Shown here: piece after piece, positions 1 to 10,114 of the stretch | Position numbering within the stretch: the stretch's first letter is position 1 | Layout: each line of letters opens with the position of its first letter | Assembly: GCA_002840275.1 (NCBI GenBank) | Contig: PHAB01000002.1 | Span: 1-64,000 of the forward strand | Origin: Firmicutes bacterium HGW-Firmicutes-14 | GTDB lineage: Bacteria > Bacillota > Thermincolia > Thermincolales > UBA2595 | Reading direction: 5' to 3' | DNA: 64,000 nt | The notes under the pieces: model-generated | What the model saw: only the letters and a program-made list of their open reading frames with translations | What the model was told of the DNA's origin: nothing | The model's database searches: none | Translations under genes and position numbers: made by a program

Positions 1-2
1 CA

Positions 3-137
3 GAAAAAATCGGGGTAACGGCCAGGACCCTCCGGAAATGGGAAAACGGCAGTGATTATCCCAGGCTGGACCAGGCCTTTTTGGTGGCACAGGTATTGGG
101 CATACCTGTGGAAAGGTTATTTTTTTATATTGATTGA
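3..137 (+). CDS. XRE-family HTH regulator, C-terminal end (5' truncated by window)
   Basis: The open frame runs from the window edge to TGA at 135-137 and encodes about 44 residues. The segment VTARTLRKWENGSDYPRLD followed by LGIPVERLF is the typical second half of a Cro/C1-type helix-turn-helix: the recognition helix contains the KWENG signature, and the end reads like the short dimerising tail of small XRE proteins. It is probably a small DNA-binding regulator of 65-75 residues. Its target cannot be inferred. A stem-loop terminator follows closely, so it ends its own transcript. Confidence 0.75.
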   Translation, partial: EKIGVTARTLRKWENGSDYPRLDQAFLVAQVLGIPVERLFFYID

Positions 138-165
138 TGAACAATGGGGAAAGCATTTCAAACAG

Positions 166-200
166 ACACCCTTCCTAGATGGGAGGGTGTTTATTTTTGT
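166..200 (+). terminator. Rho-independent terminator after the XRE gene
   Basis: A 10-bp stem (166-175 with 181-190, one G-U pair) with a 5-nt loop is followed by a T-rich run. It lies 28 nt after the stop codon of the HTH gene. Confidence 0.85.
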
Positions 201-581
201 ATTAATTAGCGAAATATGTTGAAATACATAAAAATGGGAAGGAAATTTCCTAAATATGTAGAATTAATTCCTATAAATCATCGTTATAAAGAACATTTTT
301 TCATAATAAGCGGTAGTGAATAAGGTAAGAAGTGGAGCAAAGAGTGTATTTTTGGATATAAGCAGGGCAGAGCTTATCAGAGAAAGGAGGGCTGAATTTA
401 AACGGGTAATATTGTTCCAAAATTGATGAACGGCTGATAATACTTCTTGATTTGCAGCGTATAATCAATCCTGATATAGCTGAAGCTGTGTAATGCAGAT
501 ATTTCAAACGCATTCAAAGGCCCGAGAGCCAAGGCATTCTTGGCTCTCTGATTTTTAACGTTTTTGGGGGGAGAGGTTCAA
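201..581. other. Intergenic region before the chemotaxis receptor
   Basis: No convincing full gene is present. Around 342-493 there is weak coding-like sequence: a SRAELIRERRAEF-like stretch in one frame stopped by TGA, then IDERLIILLDLQRIINPD in another. This could be a decayed Spo0E-like peptide gene, but the match is not good enough to call. The region ends in a 10-bp perfect hairpin (524-548) followed by T-rich sequence, so some transcript probably stops there. No known riboswitch consensus was recognised. Confidence 0.5.
524..560 (+). terminator. Hairpin terminator upstream of the MCP gene
   Basis: A perfect 10-bp stem (524-533 with 539-548), a 5-nt loop and a T-rich tail. It separates an unidentified upstream transcript from the receptor gene, or acts as a leader attenuator for it. 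Confidence 0.7.
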
Positions 582-2462
582 ATGAAAATTTCTATAAGAA
601 TGAAGCTGATAGGAAGCTTCCTGCTGTTTGTCCTATTGATGACGGTTGTTGGTCTGACAGGACTTAAAACAGGAAAAGATCTGAATGAAAGCCTTAATGA
701 TATGACAGAGAACTGGCTGCCTAAAGGTGTGCTCATGGAGGAGATTAACTTCACAGTTGCCAACCACCGGATATGGGAAGTGGCAAACGTCCTGGCAGCA
801 GTTACCAACGACAGTGAGGCCTTAGCCGAGTACAAGGTCAAGACTGCCGAAGAACGGCAAAAATTCGATGACCAGGCAGAAAACCTGGGAAATATGCTTG
901 TAACTGAAAAAGGGAAAGCCCAGTTCAATGATCTGCAGGCAAAGTGGCAGGCGTACCTGGAGATAGCTGACAAGTGTGTGAGCCTGATTGGACAGGGCCG
1001 TTCTCTGGAAGCCTTTCAAATACTAAGGACAGACTCACGCCAGGTATACAGGGATTTAAGTACCAGCCTGGAAGAGCTGAATAAGCTGAATTCAGATGCT
1101 GCAGAGCAGGTAAGGCAGAAAAATGAAGATGCTTATAACCGTTCCAGGGTAATAAATGTCTCTATCCTGGCCGCTGCATTAATTGCCGGCATAGCCGGGG
1201 GAATGTACCTGGCCGGTTCAATATCGAAAGGGGTGGGATCGGTCACCGCGGCGGCGGTAAGACTGGCTGAGGGTGACCTTACCGTAGAAAAACTCAGGGT
1301 AAAATCCGGAGATGAAATCGGGGAAATGGCTGAAGCGGTCAACAAGATGGTTGAGAATCTCAGAGAGCTGATTCATACGGTCAGTTTGACCACCCAAGAA
1401 GTTGTTTCCTCCAGTGAAGAATTGTCTGCAACCGCTGAACAGACATCAGCATCAACCCAGCAGGTGGCCAAAGCAATCAATGAGGTGGCCACAGGTACCG
1501 GAAACCAGGCAAAATCCGTCAATCAGGCTGTTGATATTGTGGGTCAGCTGACCGCTGCGGTTGAACAGATAGCCACCGGCGCCCAGCATCAGTCATCAAG
1601 TGTTAACGAAACAAATCAAATAATCAGCCAGATGGTATCAGTAATCCAGGAGGTTGCTTCTTCTGCCCAGGCCGTATCCCAGTCTGCGGAAAAAACTTCC
1701 CGGGCTGCAGGGGCCGGTGAAGAAGCAGTAGTGAAGACGGTAGAGGGGATGGAGAGGATTAAGGATAAGGTGTTTGAGGCGGCCCAGAAGATAAAAGAGC
1801 TTGGTGAACAATCTACCCAGATAGGTGAAATAATTCAGGTAATTGATGATATTGCGGAACAGACAAACCTGCTGGCCCTAAACGCAGCCATTGAGGCGGC
1901 CCGGGCCGGTGAACACGGTAAAGGGTTTGCCGTTGTTGCTGATGAAGTCAGGAAACTGGCGGAGAGGTCAGGAAAAGCCACCAAGGAAATTGCGGAACTG
2001 ATCACCGGCATTCAAAAAGGTACCAACCAGGCTGTTGCCGCTATGGAAGAAGGGACAAAAGAAGTTGAATCCGGAGCAGGACTTGCACAGAACGCAGGGA
2101 ATGCTCTGAAACAAATAATTACCACTGTTTCTGATACTTACGACCAGACCCAGGGTATATCAGCAGCAGCGGAGCAGATGGCTGCCAGCAGTGACCGGGT
2201 AGTTCAATCGGTGGATGCGGTTGCCCAGGTAACCGAAAACAATACCGCTGCCACAGAAGAGATGTCGGCTGCAAGCGGGCATGTAACCGATACCGTGCAG
2301 AACATAGCGGCAGTGACCCAGGAGAACTCTGCTGCCATTGAGGAGGTCTCGGCCTCCACGGAACAGCTCTCAGCAACTGCTGACCAAATATCATCATCTG
2401 CAGAATCCCTGGCCCGGATGGCCCAGGACTTGCAGAATATAGTATCCAGGTTCCGCACATGA
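582..2462 (+). CDS. Methyl-accepting chemotaxis protein
   Basis: Transmembrane chemoreceptor that signals to the CheA/CheW kinase complex. The start is the ATG at 582, 6 nt after a GGGGGAGAGG ribosome site; a TTG at 564 overlaps that site and is less likely. The 626 residues contain TM1 (about 8-28), a periplasmic-type four-helix-bundle sensor (30-185), TM2 (188-210), a HAMP domain (211-265) and a long cytoplasmic coiled coil. The conserved hairpin tip [19 protein letters not shown] lies near residue 425. The small extracytoplasmic domain fits the 4HB_MCP class; the ligand is unknown. It is not next to other che genes and has its own terminator. Confidence 0.95.
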   Translation: MKISIRMKLIGSFLLFVLLMTVVGLTGLKTGKDLNESLNDMTENWLPKGVLMEEINFTVANHRIWEVANVLAAVTNDSEALAEYKVKTAEERQKFDDQAENLGNMLVTEKGKAQFNDLQAKWQAYLEIADKCVSLIGQGRSLEAFQILRTDSRQVYRDLSTSLEELNKLNSDAAEQVRQKNEDAYNRSRVINVSILAAALIAGIAGGMYLAGSISKGVGSVTAAAVRLAEGDLTVEKLRVKSGDEIGEMAEAVNKMVENLRELIHTVSLTTQEVVSSSEELSATAEQTSASTQQVAKAINEVATGTGNQAKSVNQAVDIVGQLTAAVEQIATGAQHQSSSVNETNQIISQMVSVIQEVASSAQAVSQSAEKTSRAAGAGEEAVVKTVEGMERIKDKVFEAAQKIKELGEQSTQIGEIIQVIDDIAEQTNLLALNAAIEAARAGEHGKGFAVVADEVRKLAERSGKATKEIAELITGIQKGTNQAVAAMEEGTKEVESGAGLAQNAGNALKQIITTVSDTYDQTQGISAAAEQMAASSDRVVQSVDAVAQVTENNTAATEEMSAASGHVTDTVQNIAAVTQENSAAIEEVSASTEQLSATADQISSSAESLARMAQDLQNIVSRFRT

Positions 2463-2543
2463 TTTGAAGAAGGAATTTCCTGCCGGATGCAGATGTAATG
2501 TTACAGGCGATGGAGCCCGCCTTAACCGCTGCTTAGCTGATGG

Positions 2544-2580
2544 CTCCTACCAGGTCCGCTGGTAGGAGTTTCTTTATTTT
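2544..2580 (+). terminator. Terminator of the MCP gene
   Basis: A 9-bp perfect stem (2544-2552 with 2560-2568), a 7-nt loop and a T-rich tail through 2580. Confidence 0.9.
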
Positions 2581-2708
2581 GTTATTATTTCATGGCATAC
2601 CTGGGAATTCAACTGGGTGCTTTGTTTTAAAATGAAGGAAGTTTCCGTTATAGCATAAAAACCTCCTCCGGAGAAACAATATGAATGACACAGAGGAGGT
2701 GAATAGGA

Positions 2709-3209
2709 TTGAATTTTTTCAGAGGCAGTTTATCTTTGGCTTTCATTTTGATACTGTCAGTGACTCTGATGGGGGGATGTACCGCCCAGAAGAAACCGCT
2801 TCCGCCTGCGCCGGGACCGACAGCGCCTGACCGAGCCCCCGGAACTGAAGTACAACCTGCCCCCAGGACACAGGCAGAAACCAGGGATATTGCTTCAGAT
2901 ATCACCCGGACGGCTGAATCGGTTGAGGGAGTCGAAAAGGCATATACTGTGGCGGTGGGCAACACTGTTTTAATTGGATTTGACCTGGAGGCAGGCAAAC
3001 AGGAGCTGGGGATTGCCAAAATCAAAAACCGCGTTGCTGAAAAGGCAGAGGCTGACCCCAGGATTGTCAGGGCATATGTCTCATCAGACCCTGATATAAC
3101 CGCCAGAATCAGGGAGATTTCTGACAATATCAGAAGAGGAAGGCCTGTTACGGAGTATCTTGACGAGATAGGTGAGATTATCCAAAGGCTTACTCCGAAG
3201 ACGGACTGA
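2709..3209 (+). CDS. YhcN/YlaJ-type sporulation lipoprotein
   Basis: Starts at TTG 2709, 7 nt after GAGGAGGTG. The 166-residue product has a lipoprotein signal peptide (hydrophobic LAFILILSVTL, lipobox MGGC, Cys about 24) and a Pro-rich linker. The C-terminal half (VEGVEKAYTVAVGNTVLIGFD, then DPRIVRAYVSSDPDI) resembles the YhcN/YlaJ family of spore-membrane lipoproteins. It is probably anchored on the outer face of a forespore membrane and made during sporulation. The role is from family knowledge only. It is monocistronic with its own terminator. Confidence 0.85.
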   Translation: MNFFRGSLSLAFILILSVTLMGGCTAQKKPLPPAPGPTAPDRAPGTEVQPAPRTQAETRDIASDITRTAESVEGVEKAYTVAVGNTVLIGFDLEAGKQELGIAKIKNRVAEKAEADPRIVRAYVSSDPDITARIREISDNIRRGRPVTEYLDEIGEIIQRLTPKTD

Positions 3210-3246
3210 CCCCAAAATGGCAAAACTGAAAACTCTTTAAATGTTC

Positions 3247-3292
3247 GGGTCTAACGTTTAGGATTTAATCCTTGTTAGACCCTTGTTTAATT
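3247..3292 (+). terminator. Terminator after the YhcN-like lipoprotein
   Basis: A 9-bp stem (3247-3255 with 3274-3282) with an inner AGGATT/AATCCT extension and a T-rich tail. Confidence 0.85.
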
Positions 3293-3401
3293 GGTTAAAA
3301 GAGCCTGGTTTCCTGTTCTAATCGGGCTAAATGTGCTATAATATATTAAAAATATGGTACCTTATTGTTTACCAAAATTACTCGCACCCGGGGAGATTGA
3401 A

Positions 3402-4349
3402 ATGTCCTTTTCCGCTGATACAAAAAATGAGCTGGCCCGTATCATTGCCAGGAAGAAGTGCTGCCGGCTGGCCGAACTGGCTGCAATAATCAAAATGGAT
3501 GGGCTTATACAGATCGGCGGCAACCGTAAAATGTCCCTGCATCTCTTAACAGAAAGTGCTGCTGTGGCCAGGAAAGTAATTACGTACCTAAAGGAGCTTT
3601 TCTCAGTTCACACTGATATCCTGATGAGAAAAAAGACCAAATTGAAAAAGAATAATATATATACTGTCGTTCTGGCATCCCGGCCGGAGGTATCGGAGGT
3701 TCTGCGCTGTGTCGGGATGACAGGGAAAGAAGGGCGGCTTATCGAACATATCATCCCGGAGTTGATTAAACGTGATTGCTGCCGGAGGGCATACCTGCGC
3801 GGGGTATTTCTGGGCGGTGGGTCTGTCAGTGACCCTGAGGGAGATTACCACCTGGAAATTCTTGTCAATGATGAAGTTTTCAGCAGCGATTTGTGTAAAC
3901 TGCTGGAACAATATGACCTGAAGGCCAGAATAAACAAAAGGAAAAACTGGGATGTGGTGTACCTTAAGGGGAGCGAGGAAATTATTAAACTTCTGAACCT
4001 GATGGGAGCTCATAATGCCCTTCTTAATTTTGAAAATGTCCGTATATATAAAGATGTAAGGAACCAGGTTAACCGTCTCGTCAATTGTGAAACAGCTAAC
4101 CTTAATAAAACTGTCAATGCTGCGGTTAAGCAGGTGGAGGATATTAAGCTTATCCAAAAGATAATAGGATTGTCCGCGCTTCCGGCAAACCTCAGGGCGG
4201 TTGCGGAACTAAGGCTTAATTATCCTGATATCAGCCTCAAGGAAATGGGGGAAATGCTGGAACCGAGAATAGGGAAGTCGGGGGTAAACCACCGGATAAG
4301 AAGAATCCAGAGGATTGCAGATAAAGTTAGGGAAAAACAAAAGGTGTGA
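3402..4349 (+). CDS. whiA: DNA-binding protein WhiA
   Basis: WhiA is a conserved Gram-positive protein with a LAGLIDADG-homing-endonuclease-like N-domain and a C-terminal HTH. It influences cell division, and sporulation in actinomycetes. The start is ATG 3402 (MSFSADTKNELARI, the usual WhiA N-terminus) after GGGGAG; an upstream in-frame ATG at 3354 has no ribosome site. The 315 residues match the family length. The degenerate endonuclease signature AYLRGVFLGGGSVSD is near residue 129, and the HTH (DISLKEMGEMLEPRIGKSGV) is near 275. The usual neighbours rapZ and yvcK are absent; rpoN follows 10 nt downstream. Confidence 0.95.
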   Translation: MSFSADTKNELARIIARKKCCRLAELAAIIKMDGLIQIGGNRKMSLHLLTESAAVARKVITYLKELFSVHTDILMRKKTKLKKNNIYTVVLASRPEVSEVLRCVGMTGKEGRLIEHIIPELIKRDCCRRAYLRGVFLGGGSVSDPEGDYHLEILVNDEVFSSDLCKLLEQYDLKARINKRKNWDVVYLKGSEEIIKLLNLMGAHNALLNFENVRIYKDVRNQVNRLVNCETANLNKTVNAAVKQVEDIKLIQKIIGLSALPANLRAVAELRLNYPDISLKEMGEMLEPRIGKSGVNHRIRRIQRIADKVREKQKV

Positions 4350-4359
4350 GGTGGCTTTA

Positions 4360-5775
4360 ATGCGGTTGGGGTTCGGACTCTCCCAGGAACAGACTCAAAA
4401 ACTCATGATGACACCGGAACTGAGACTGGCGATTAAGATTCTCCAATTGTCAGCTATTGAACTGACGGAATATATAGAACAGGAACTTGTGGAAAACCCG
4501 GTTTTGGAAGTCGTTGAGGAAACTGCAGAGGAAGCTGAAGAGGGCGGAAATAATTCTGCCACTGAGGAAAAGACAAAAGATAAATCAGATGAAGGACCGG
4601 ATATTGACTGGGAAAAATACTTTGAGGATGAGAACGGCCGGGACAGCGGTTCACCTGTTAAGAACGACCGCGAATCGCCAAGGTATGACAATTTTGTGGC
4701 AGAGGTGCCAACTCTCAATGACCATCTTATGTTCCAGTTGTCTATGTCGAAGCTGAACAGAAAAGAAAGGACAGTAGGGGAATTTTTTATCGGAAACATT
4801 GATGATAACGGATACCTGCATTGTTCTGCTGATGAGGCAGCTATCCACTGCGGGGTTCCGTTTACAACCGCAGAAAAAGTCCTTAAGACCATACAGGGTT
4901 TCGACCCCCTGGGTGTAGGCGCCAAAGACCTCAGGGAATGCCTGTTAATTCAATATGAACACATGGGTTTAGGGAATGACCTTCTGAAAAAAATAATTGA
5001 CAGGTACCTTCAGGAAGTCGCCGAGGGCAAGATGATGAAAGTCGCTAAGAAACTGGGTGTTTCCCTGCAGGAGATGCAGGAAGCCATTGACAGCCTAAAA
5101 GAGCTTGAGCCAAAACCGGGCAGGAAATTCTCTCCCAATGACAGGACCCGGTATATTGTTCCCGACGTAGTGGTGGAAAAGATTGACGGCGAATATATAG
5201 TTCTGGTCAATGATGTGTCTATGCCCAGGCTGACAATCAATTCTGTTTACCGGGAAATGGTGAGGAGCAGCCTGCCTGACCATGAAGGCAAGAAATACCT
5301 GGAGGCTAAATTAAACTCGGCTGCATGGCTGATGAAAAGCATTGAACAGCGCCGGGAAACCCTGTACAAGGTGGCCAGGGCTATTGTCGATTTCCAGAAG
5401 GAATTTTTTTGCCAGGGGATCAAACACCTGAAGACAATGAACCTGAAGCAGGTCGCTGAAACCCTGGGTATCCATGAGTCGACGGTAAGCCGGGCAACCG
5501 CAGGCAAATACATGCAAACCCCCAGGGGCTTGTTTGAGATGAAATTCTTCTTCTCCAGCGGGGTTTCAAATGACCACGGGTCATCAACTTCTTCGGAAGC
5601 CGTGAAAAAGATTATTAAAGAACTTATTGCTGAAGAAGATACCGCAAAACCCCTTAGTGACCAGAAGATAGCAGAAAAGCTTAAAGCCAGGGGTGTGGAC
5701 ATATCCAGGCGGACTGTGGCCAAGTACCGTGATGAGATTGGGATACTTCCCACATCCAGAAGGAGAAGGTATTAG
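4360..5775 (+). CDS. rpoN: RNA polymerase sigma-54 factor
   Basis: Alternative sigma factor for -24/-12 promoters, dependent on AAA+ activators. The start is ATG 4360 after GTGAGGTGG (471 residues). It has the Gln/Leu-rich activator region I (LSQEQTQKLMMTPELRLAIK), an acidic linker (about 55-110), the core-binding domain, an HTH near 360 (LKQVAETLGIHESTVSRAT) and the RpoN box near 450 (SRRTVAKYRDEIGI). No activator gene lies in this window and no clear -24/-12 promoter was spotted. It follows whiA after 10 nt and so is probably cotranscribed with it. Confidence 0.97.
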   Translation: MRLGFGLSQEQTQKLMMTPELRLAIKILQLSAIELTEYIEQELVENPVLEVVEETAEEAEEGGNNSATEEKTKDKSDEGPDIDWEKYFEDENGRDSGSPVKNDRESPRYDNFVAEVPTLNDHLMFQLSMSKLNRKERTVGEFFIGNIDDNGYLHCSADEAAIHCGVPFTTAEKVLKTIQGFDPLGVGAKDLRECLLIQYEHMGLGNDLLKKIIDRYLQEVAEGKMMKVAKKLGVSLQEMQEAIDSLKELEPKPGRKFSPNDRTRYIVPDVVVEKIDGEYIVLVNDVSMPRLTINSVYREMVRSSLPDHEGKKYLEAKLNSAAWLMKSIEQRRETLYKVARAIVDFQKEFFCQGIKHLKTMNLKQVAETLGIHESTVSRATAGKYMQTPRGLFEMKFFFSSGVSNDHGSSTSSEAVKKIIKELIAEEDTAKPLSDQKIAEKLKARGVDISRRTVAKYRDEIGILPTSRRRRY

Positions 5776-5892
5776 ATTTAAAACAGCGAAAAATTTGAGG
5801 AAATATACCAGAAAAAAAAAGGAAATGATGATGGACTGGAAGAATTATATATCAGGTTAAAGGAAAAATTACCAATATATTTTCGTCTTTAC

Positions 5893-5918
5893 CGGGACAT
5901 AAATGCTAGCAGCGGGAC
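5893..5918 (+). promoter_or_regulatory. CggR-operator-like direct repeat
   Basis: Two copies of CGGGACATAAA start at 5893 and 5913, exactly 20 nt apart, upstream of cggR. From established knowledge, the Bacillus subtilis CggR operator has two CGGGAC boxes with the same 20-nt spacing. The TGTC half-boxes of that operator are not conserved here. This suggests CggR autoregulates the glycolytic operon, with fructose-1,6-bisphosphate as the expected inducer (inference). Confidence 0.7.
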
Positions 5919-5955
5919 ATAAAATGGCCAACGGAAGGAAGCGTGAGGTTCGGTA

Positions 5956-7002
5956 ATGACAGACATTATTACTCTGCAGCAAAAGATCGCCCCTGAATTA
6001 ATAGAACTTATGGAAAGAAGATATACTATACTGCGACATGTATCTCATTCCCAGCCTGTGGGCAGGCGTACCCTGGCTAATGATCTGAATCTGGGTGAAA
6101 GGGTTGTCCGTTCTGAACTGGATTTCCTGAAAAACCAGGGGCTGTTGGAGGGCGATGCCGGCGGAGTGAGGCTTACCCGGGAGGGTGATTATTTAATTCA
6201 CGAACTGTCTGAATTCATTAAGGACCTTAGGGGTTTACTGGATATTGAGATCCGCATCAGGGAAATTCTTGGGTTGGAACATGTGATTGTTATTCCCGGG
6301 GATTCTGATAATGATGAACTGGTGAAAAAGGAAATTGGCCGGGCAGCGGCGAGGTACTTGCTTGGGGCTTTAAGAGGAGGCAGCATAATTGCCGTAACCG
6401 GCGGGACTACAGTGGGTGAAGTTGCCAAGGCTGTCCCGGTATCCCATTCTCCCCGTGATATTCTTGTTGTCCCGGCCCGGGGCGGGCTTGGTGAGGATGT
6501 GGAGATACAGGCAAATACGATTGCGGCCAAAATTGCCAAACGGTTAATGGCTTCCTACAGGCTCCTGCACGTGCCCGATAATGTGGGTGAGGATGCCATG
6601 AATTCCCTGATCAAAGACCAGCATATAAGAGACATTATAAGGACTATCAAGTCTGCAGATATACTTATCCATGGAATTGGAAACGCTGAGGAACTTTCCG
6701 TCGGCAGAGGTGATTCTGCCGAAGAAACCGGAAGACTGGTAAAGGCAGGGGCTGTGGGTGAAGCGTTTGGACACTATTTTGCCAGGGACGGAACAATAGT
6801 ACGCAATATTCACAGTCTTGGTATCCGGGTCAATGACCTGAAAAGGATCAGGCATGTAATAGGGGTTGGCGGTGGGAGAAAAAAAGCCGATGCAATCCTT
6901 TCAGTCCTGTCAACCGGCCTTGAAACTGCACTGGTTACTGATGAAGCAGCCGGGAAGGCTATTCTGGAAAACATAGTACCCCAAAATCCCGGTTTTGGAT
7001 AA
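5956..7002 (+). CDS. cggR: Central glycolytic genes regulator CggR (SorC/DeoR family)
   Basis: 348 residues starting at ATG 5956. The N-terminal winged HTH (RRTLANDLNLGERVVRSELDFL, about 37-60) is followed by a SorC-type sugar-phosphate-binding domain (about 90-345) containing GGTTVGEVAKAV and RGGLGEDVEIQAN motifs. In Bacillus CggR represses gapA-pgk-tpiA-pgm-eno in the absence of glycolytic flux, and the same gene order follows here. The operator-like repeat sits 38-63 nt upstream of the start. First gene of the glycolytic operon. Confidence 0.95.
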   Translation: MTDIITLQQKIAPELIELMERRYTILRHVSHSQPVGRRTLANDLNLGERVVRSELDFLKNQGLLEGDAGGVRLTREGDYLIHELSEFIKDLRGLLDIEIRIREILGLEHVIVIPGDSDNDELVKKEIGRAAARYLLGALRGGSIIAVTGGTTVGEVAKAVPVSHSPRDILVVPARGGLGEDVEIQANTIAAKIAKRLMASYRLLHVPDNVGEDAMNSLIKDQHIRDIIRTIKSADILIHGIGNAEELSVGRGDSAEETGRLVKAGAVGEAFGHYFARDGTIVRNIHSLGIRVNDLKRIRHVIGVGGGRKKADAILSVLSTGLETALVTDEAAGKAILENIVPQNPGFG

Positions 7003-7031
7003 ATAAGAACATATTAAACTTTATTAAATAA

Positions 7032-8057
<1,026 letters not shown>

Positions 8058-8081
8058 TTTTAGAAAGGGAGGTATCCGGCG

Positions 8082-9278
8082 ATGAATGTAAACACAATAA
8101 GAGACATGGATGTAAAGAATAAGAAGGTATTTTTAAGAGTGGATTTCAACGTACCTCTCAACGAAAACAGGATCATAACCGATGATAACAAGATACGGTC
8201 TTCTCTGCCAACCATTGAAATGCTTATGCAAATGGGGGCCCGGGTCATTGTTGCATCCCATCTGGGCCGGCCCAAGGGCCAGCCAAATGAGAAATATTCC
8301 CTGGAACCCGCCGCCAGGAGGTTGGGGGAAATCCTGGGGAAAGAGGTCCTTTTTGCCAGAGACTGTATCGGAGAAGAAGCAAAAAGGGTTGCCGATTCTC
8401 TCAAAGACGGGGATGTGGCCATGCTGGAGAACCTGAGGTTCTATCCCGGAGAGGAAAAAAATGACCCTGATTTTGCCCGGCAGCTGGCTGACCTGGCTGA
8501 TATTTACATAAATGATGCCTTTGGCACGGCTCACAGGGCTCATGCCTCTACGGTAGGAGTCCCGGGCCTGCTGCCGTCAGCCGCAGGCCTGCTGATGGAA
8601 AAGGAAGTTCAGTATATGAGCAAAGTTGTGACAAACCCTGTCAAGCCTTATGTGGCAATTATCGGCGGGGCCAAAGTTTCTGATAAAATCGGTGTCATTG
8701 AAAATCTGCTCGATAAAGTAGATATGTTTCTGATTGGCGGAGGTATGGCCAATACCTTTTTGAAGGCCAGGGGATTTGATATGGGCAGTTCACTGGTGGA
8801 AGAAGACAAGGTCGGCCTTGCCCGGGAAACCATGGAAAGGGCTGAGGCCAAGGGGGTCCAGATTCTCCTGCCGTCAGACCTGGTGGTAGCCGAAAGGGTT
8901 GCTCCCGATGCCCCAAACAGGGTTGTGGCCAGTGACCGGGTACCATCCGGATGGGCAGCGGTTGACATTGGGCCCGACACGGCACGCAGGTACGGAGAAG
9001 CCGTCAAAAATGCCAATACCATTGTGTGGAACGGTCCCATGGGTGTATTCGAGATGGAGACGTTTGCCAGGGGTACTGAAACAGTGGCCAGGGCTGCCGC
9101 CGAATCTGACGGGACTTCCGTTGTGGGCGGGGGAGAATCTGCCGCTGCCGTCAAGAAAATCGGTGTGGCCGAAAAAATTAGTCATGTATCAACGGGCGGC
9201 GGGGCTTCCCTTGAATTCCTGGAAGGCAAGTCTCTTCCGGGGATTGAAGCCCTTGCCAAAACACCGGTCGGTGTCTAG
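8082..9278 (+). CDS. pgk: Phosphoglycerate kinase
   Basis: Transfers the acyl phosphate of 1,3-bisphosphoglycerate to ADP. 398 residues, ATG at 8082 after AAAGGGAGG. Substrate-side motif RVDFNVPL near residue 20, ASHLGRPKG near 60, the hinge/nucleotide motif NGPMGVFE near 316 and the Gly-rich VGGGESAAAV near 348. It is a stand-alone PGK, not fused to TIM; tpiA follows after 31 nt. Confidence 0.98.
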   Translation: MNVNTIRDMDVKNKKVFLRVDFNVPLNENRIITDDNKIRSSLPTIEMLMQMGARVIVASHLGRPKGQPNEKYSLEPAARRLGEILGKEVLFARDCIGEEAKRVADSLKDGDVAMLENLRFYPGEEKNDPDFARQLADLADIYINDAFGTAHRAHASTVGVPGLLPSAAGLLMEKEVQYMSKVVTNPVKPYVAIIGGAKVSDKIGVIENLLDKVDMFLIGGGMANTFLKARGFDMGSSLVEEDKVGLARETMERAEAKGVQILLPSDLVVAERVAPDAPNRVVASDRVPSGWAAVDIGPDTARRYGEAVKNANTIVWNGPMGVFEMETFARGTETVARAAAESDGTSVVGGGESAAAVKKIGVAEKISHVSTGGGASLEFLEGKSLPGIEALAKTPVGV

Positions 9279-9309
9279 GCCCGTATTTAGTATTCCGGGG
9301 GTGAGATAA

Positions 9310-10059
9310 TTGAGAAAACCGATAATCGCAGGCAACTGGAAAATGTACAAAACTGTTGAACAGGCAATTGCCCTGATAAGTGAGCTTGATGACCTGATAA
9401 AAAACAAAAATAATGCGGAAGTAGTAGTGTGCCCTCCCTTTACTGCCCTCGATGCAGTGCTGGAAGCAACAGAGGGGACCGGTATTTCCGTCGGAGCACA
9501 AAATATGCACTGGGAAGCCGAAGGGGCTTTTACCGGGGAAGTTTCCCCTGCTATGTTGAAGGAAATGGGCTGTAAATATGTGATCATTGGACACTCAGAG
9601 CGCCGGCAGTACTTTGGAGAAACAGATGAGAATGTGAATAACAAGGTTAAAGCCGCATTCAGTCACGGGCTGCTGCCGATAGTCTGTGTGGGGGAAAGAC
9701 TCGAACAGAGGGAACAGGGGATTACAGAGACTGTTATCAAGACCCAGGTTGATGCCGGCCTGAATGGGCTGGACCAAGACTTGGCTGCCAGGCTCGTGGT
9801 GGCTTACGAACCGGTCTGGGCAATAGGGACCGGTAAGACTGCTTCTGATGAGGATGCCCAGCAGGTAATCGCGTTCATCAGGAAGACCCTGGCAGACCTG
9901 TTTGGCGAAGATACTGCCCTGGAGGTCCGGATTCAATACGGTGGCAGTGTTAAGCCTGATAACATTGCGGGACTCATGGAACAGCCGGACATAGACGGGG
10001 CCCTGGTCGGCGGAGCAAGCCTGGAAGCTGTCAAATTCAGTGCGATTGTTGATTACTAA
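9310..10059 (+). CDS. tpiA: Triosephosphate isomerase
   Basis: Interconverts dihydroxyacetone phosphate and glyceraldehyde 3-phosphate. 249 residues, starting at TTG 9310 after GGGGGTGAG. Catalytic residues are visible: Lys in AGNWKMYK, His in IGHSERRQ, and Glu in VVAYEPVWAIGTGKTA. The phosphate-binding YGGSVKPDN is present. Fourth gene of the operon. Confidence 0.98.
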   Translation: MRKPIIAGNWKMYKTVEQAIALISELDDLIKNKNNAEVVVCPPFTALDAVLEATEGTGISVGAQNMHWEAEGAFTGEVSPAMLKEMGCKYVIIGHSERRQYFGETDENVNNKVKAAFSHGLLPIVCVGERLEQREQGITETVIKTQVDAGLNGLDQDLAARLVVAYEPVWAIGTGKTASDEDAQQVIAFIRKTLADLFGEDTALEVRIQYGGSVKPDNIAGLMEQPDIDGALVGGASLEAVKFSAIVDY

Positions 10060-10114
10060 GTGTTAGTAGATTGCTAATTGATAGTTGTTTACCAGTAAGG
10101 CAGGGGGTGAAAAT

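Noticed and set aside
201-560. Riboswitch (c-di-GMP type) upstream of the chemoreceptor
   Set aside because: None of the conserved c-di-GMP-I/II core words are present; only a terminator hairpin is clear.
2648-3223. 191-codon minus-strand ORF
   Set aside because: Fully antisense to the YhcN-like lipoprotein, whose signal peptide and ribosome site are convincing.
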